Below, one piece after another: positions 62,585 through 64,000 of a DNA stretch of 64,000 nucleotides. Numbering within the stretch: position 1 is the stretch's first letter; the number at the start of each line of letters is the position of its first letter. The notes beneath the pieces were generated by a model. That model saw only the letters and a program-made list of their open reading frames with translations, had not been told where the DNA came from and searched no databases. Source of the DNA: Sutterella sp. AM11-39 (GTDB taxonomy: Bacteria; Pseudomonadota; Gammaproteobacteria; Burkholderiales; Burkholderiaceae_F); contig NZ_QRLV01000004.1 in assembly GCF_003472385.1 (NCBI RefSeq), positions 1-64,000 of the forward strand. Reading direction: 5' to 3'. A program made the translations under genes and the position numbers.

Positions 62585-64000
62585 TCAGATTCCGCTTTCG
62601 AAACCGGACTCCGCCAGTTCCGCCGCTCTCAAAACTGCGCGTGCCTTATGTTCCGTTTCCGCATATTCCATCTCGGGGATACTGTCGGCGACAATGCCGG
62701 CGGCGGCTTGAGCGTAGAGCCGTTTGTCCTTGATGACGGCCGTTCGTATGGCAATTGCGAGATCCATGTCCCCGGCAAAAGAAAGGTAGCCGACCGCACC
62801 CCCATAAATACCGCGCGCCACGGGCTCAAGCTCGTCGATGATTTCCATTGCTCGGACTTTGGGCGCTCCGGTGAGTGTTCCCGCCGGAAAAGTCGCTTTC
62901 AAAACATCGAAATTGTCGAGTCCGTCGAGGAGTTCCCCTTCGACATGACTGACCAAGTGCTGAACTTGCGAGTAGCGCTCAATGGCATACTTGTCTGTCA
63001 CGCGAACGGTGCCCGGTTTGGCGATACGGCCAATGTCATTGCGTGCCAGATCAATCAGCATCAGGTGCTCGGCTCGTTCTTTAGGATCATGCAGAAGGTC
63101 TTCGGCAAGTCGGCGGTCGTCCTGCACATCAACTCCTCTGGGTCGAGTTCCAGCAATGGGTCGAATCGTCGCGATCCGTCTTCCGTCACGCAACTCCTGC
63201 CGCACCAGAATTTCCGGCGAAGCTCCGACAACAAAGTGGTCTCCAAAGTTGTAGAAGTACATGTAGGGCGATGGATTGAGACTTCGCAGCGCACGGTACA
63301 GAGAAATCGGGTTTTCAGTAAAACCGCGTTCGATGCGCTGCCCGATCTGCACCTGCATGCAGTCGCCGGCCAGGATGTAGTCCTTGGCTTTTCGTACAGC
63401 CTTCAAATAGTCTTCTTTGGCAAACGGACGCTCTGTTTCGTGAACAATGCCACCGGCGGCATACGGAGCTTCCACCGGACGGGTCAACGACTGCTTGAGC
63501 CTTCGGATGCGATGAACGGCCGCTGAGTACGCCCCCGGAACTCTCGGATCGGCATTGATAACAATGTACATACGACCCTTAAAACTGTCTATCACGATGA
63601 GCTCTTCACACAACAGCAAGCAAATATCCGGTCCACCAATCCCTCCGGACTTTTTGCGTCCCAGTTTGCTTTGCTCGATCAATCGTACCGTGTCATAACC
63701 GAAGTACCCGACCAGTCCGCCCGTCAAGCGAGGCAATCCCTTCGGCAAGGCAACACGAAAACGATTGAAGAATCTGCGAACAAAATCAAGCGGGTTGGTT
63801 TCAGTGTCGCGTTCGGTTTCTTGTCCGTCAGTCAGAACCTGAGAGCAAAAGCCAGTATCCGTCAGATAACTAACGATCTTTGTACGAGCCTTTAACCCCA
63901 CAAAGCTGTATCGTGAAAAGCTTTTGCCGCCTTCCGCACTTTCCAGCAAAAAAGTGTCAGTGTCCCGGCCAGCAAGCTTCAAATAGATTGACAACGGCGT
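62585..64000 (-). CDS. trpE: Anthranilate synthase component I, 5' end beyond the window
   Basis: Converts chorismate and ammonia to anthranilate, first step of tryptophan synthesis. 471 codons are visible; the frame runs through the right edge, so the N-terminus is missing, probably about 20-30 residues (visible part begins TPLSIYLKLAGRDT). The chorismate-binding core holds AGDCMQVQIGQRIERGF, RPIAGTRPRG, LIDLARNDIGRIA, KATFPAGTLTGAPKVRAMEI and GGAVGYLSFAGDMDLAIAIR. The feedback-site segment LLESAEGGKSFSRYSF is intact, suggesting tryptophan inhibition. Confidence 0.95.
   Translation of the reverse strand, partial: TPLSIYLKLAGRDTDTFLLESAEGGKSFSRYSFVGLKARTKIVSYLTDTGFCSQVLTDGQETERDTETNPLDFVRRFFNRFRVALPKGLPRLTGGLVGYFGYDTVRLIEQSKLGRKKSGGIGGPDICLLLCEELIVIDSFKGRMYIVINADPRVPGAYSAAVHRIRRLKQSLTRPVEAPYAAGGIVHETERPFAKEDYLKAVRKAKDYILAGDCMQVQIGQRIERGFTENPISLYRALRSLNPSPYMYFYNFGDHFVVGASPEILVRQELRDGRRIATIRPIAGTRPRGVDVQDDRRLAEDLLHDPKERAEHLMLIDLARNDIGRIAKPGTVRVTDKYAIERYSQVQHLVSHVEGELLDGLDNFDVLKATFPAGTLTGAPKVRAMEIIDELEPVARGIYGGAVGYLSFAGDMDLAIAIRTAVIKDKRLYAQAAAGIVADSIPEMEYAETEHKARAVLRAAELAESGFESGI

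Overview
The window reads as chromosomal DNA of a Gram-negative betaproteobacterium. The likely group is Burkholderiales, family Sutterellaceae (Sutterella/Parasutterella type); this is inferred from overall protein character, not from a database match. Support includes an OmpR/EnvZ pair, outer-membrane barrel and lipoprotein genes, a DUF3106-like periplasmic protein, separate trpE and trpG, and E. coli-like bcs genes. Many amino-acid and peptide uptake genes, an asparaginase, an anaerobilin-synthase-type radical SAM enzyme and a consensus FNR box fit a host-associated, oxygen-poor, amino-acid-using life. Genes are dense, and many long antisense ORFs are GC-driven shadows that I left out.

Layout. 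1-8.3 kb holds a Sel1-repeat protein, HU, an iron/haem/cobalamin-type ABC importer (binding protein, permease, ATPase), a DUF3106-like secreted protein and an OmpR-EnvZ-like two-component system. 8.5-17.6 kb is accessory: an intact IS3-family element, at least four decayed IS pieces (two IS3-type, one IS21-type, one IS630-type) and a gene start cut off by the IS. Inside this zone lie a nitrilase-permease operon with a divergent LysR regulator, a cytoplasmic L-asparaginase and a small Gdx/SugE-type SMR exporter. 17.8-25.0 kb is a minus-strand peptide ABC operon (binding protein, fused DppD-DppF ATPase, DppB, DppC) ending in a nucleotide-pyrophosphatase-type phosphodiesterase. 25.4-38.8 kb is housekeeping: serB, a Vat/CatB-like acetyltransferase, an acyl-CoA synthetase, TatD, an ankyrin lipoprotein, an RlhA-type U32 protein, an unknown helical protein, AEC and LysE transporters, a Nudix hydrolase, a stand-alone autotransporter barrel, a ChuW/HutW-type enzyme and tRNA-Ser(GGA). 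Next to the tRNA is a striking four-copy 12-mer inverted repeat.

39-64 kb holds a small secreted protein, BrnQ, a compact cellulose operon (bcsA-bcsB-bcsZ-bcsG), the branched-chain amino acid operon ilvI-ilvH-ilvC, two tandem NSS transporters, an orphan amino-acid binding protein, a SpoU-type rRNA methyltransferase, an FNR-box intergenic region, an unknown membrane protein, a second acyl-CoA synthetase with a perfect operator-like dyad, and trpG-trpE (trpE runs off the right edge).

The most interesting system is the bcs operon. It encodes synthase, co-polymerase, GH8 hydrolase and the BcsG phosphoethanolamine transferase, but no outer-membrane BcsC and no BcsE/F/Q/R in the window. BcsA keeps every catalytic motif, yet its PilZ domain has lost the c-di-GMP-binding consensus. 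BcsZ has Asn where E. coli has its catalytic Asp, and it carries an Ala/Pro-rich tail. Together these suggest modified cellulose made under control other than c-di-GMP and exported by an unidentified route.
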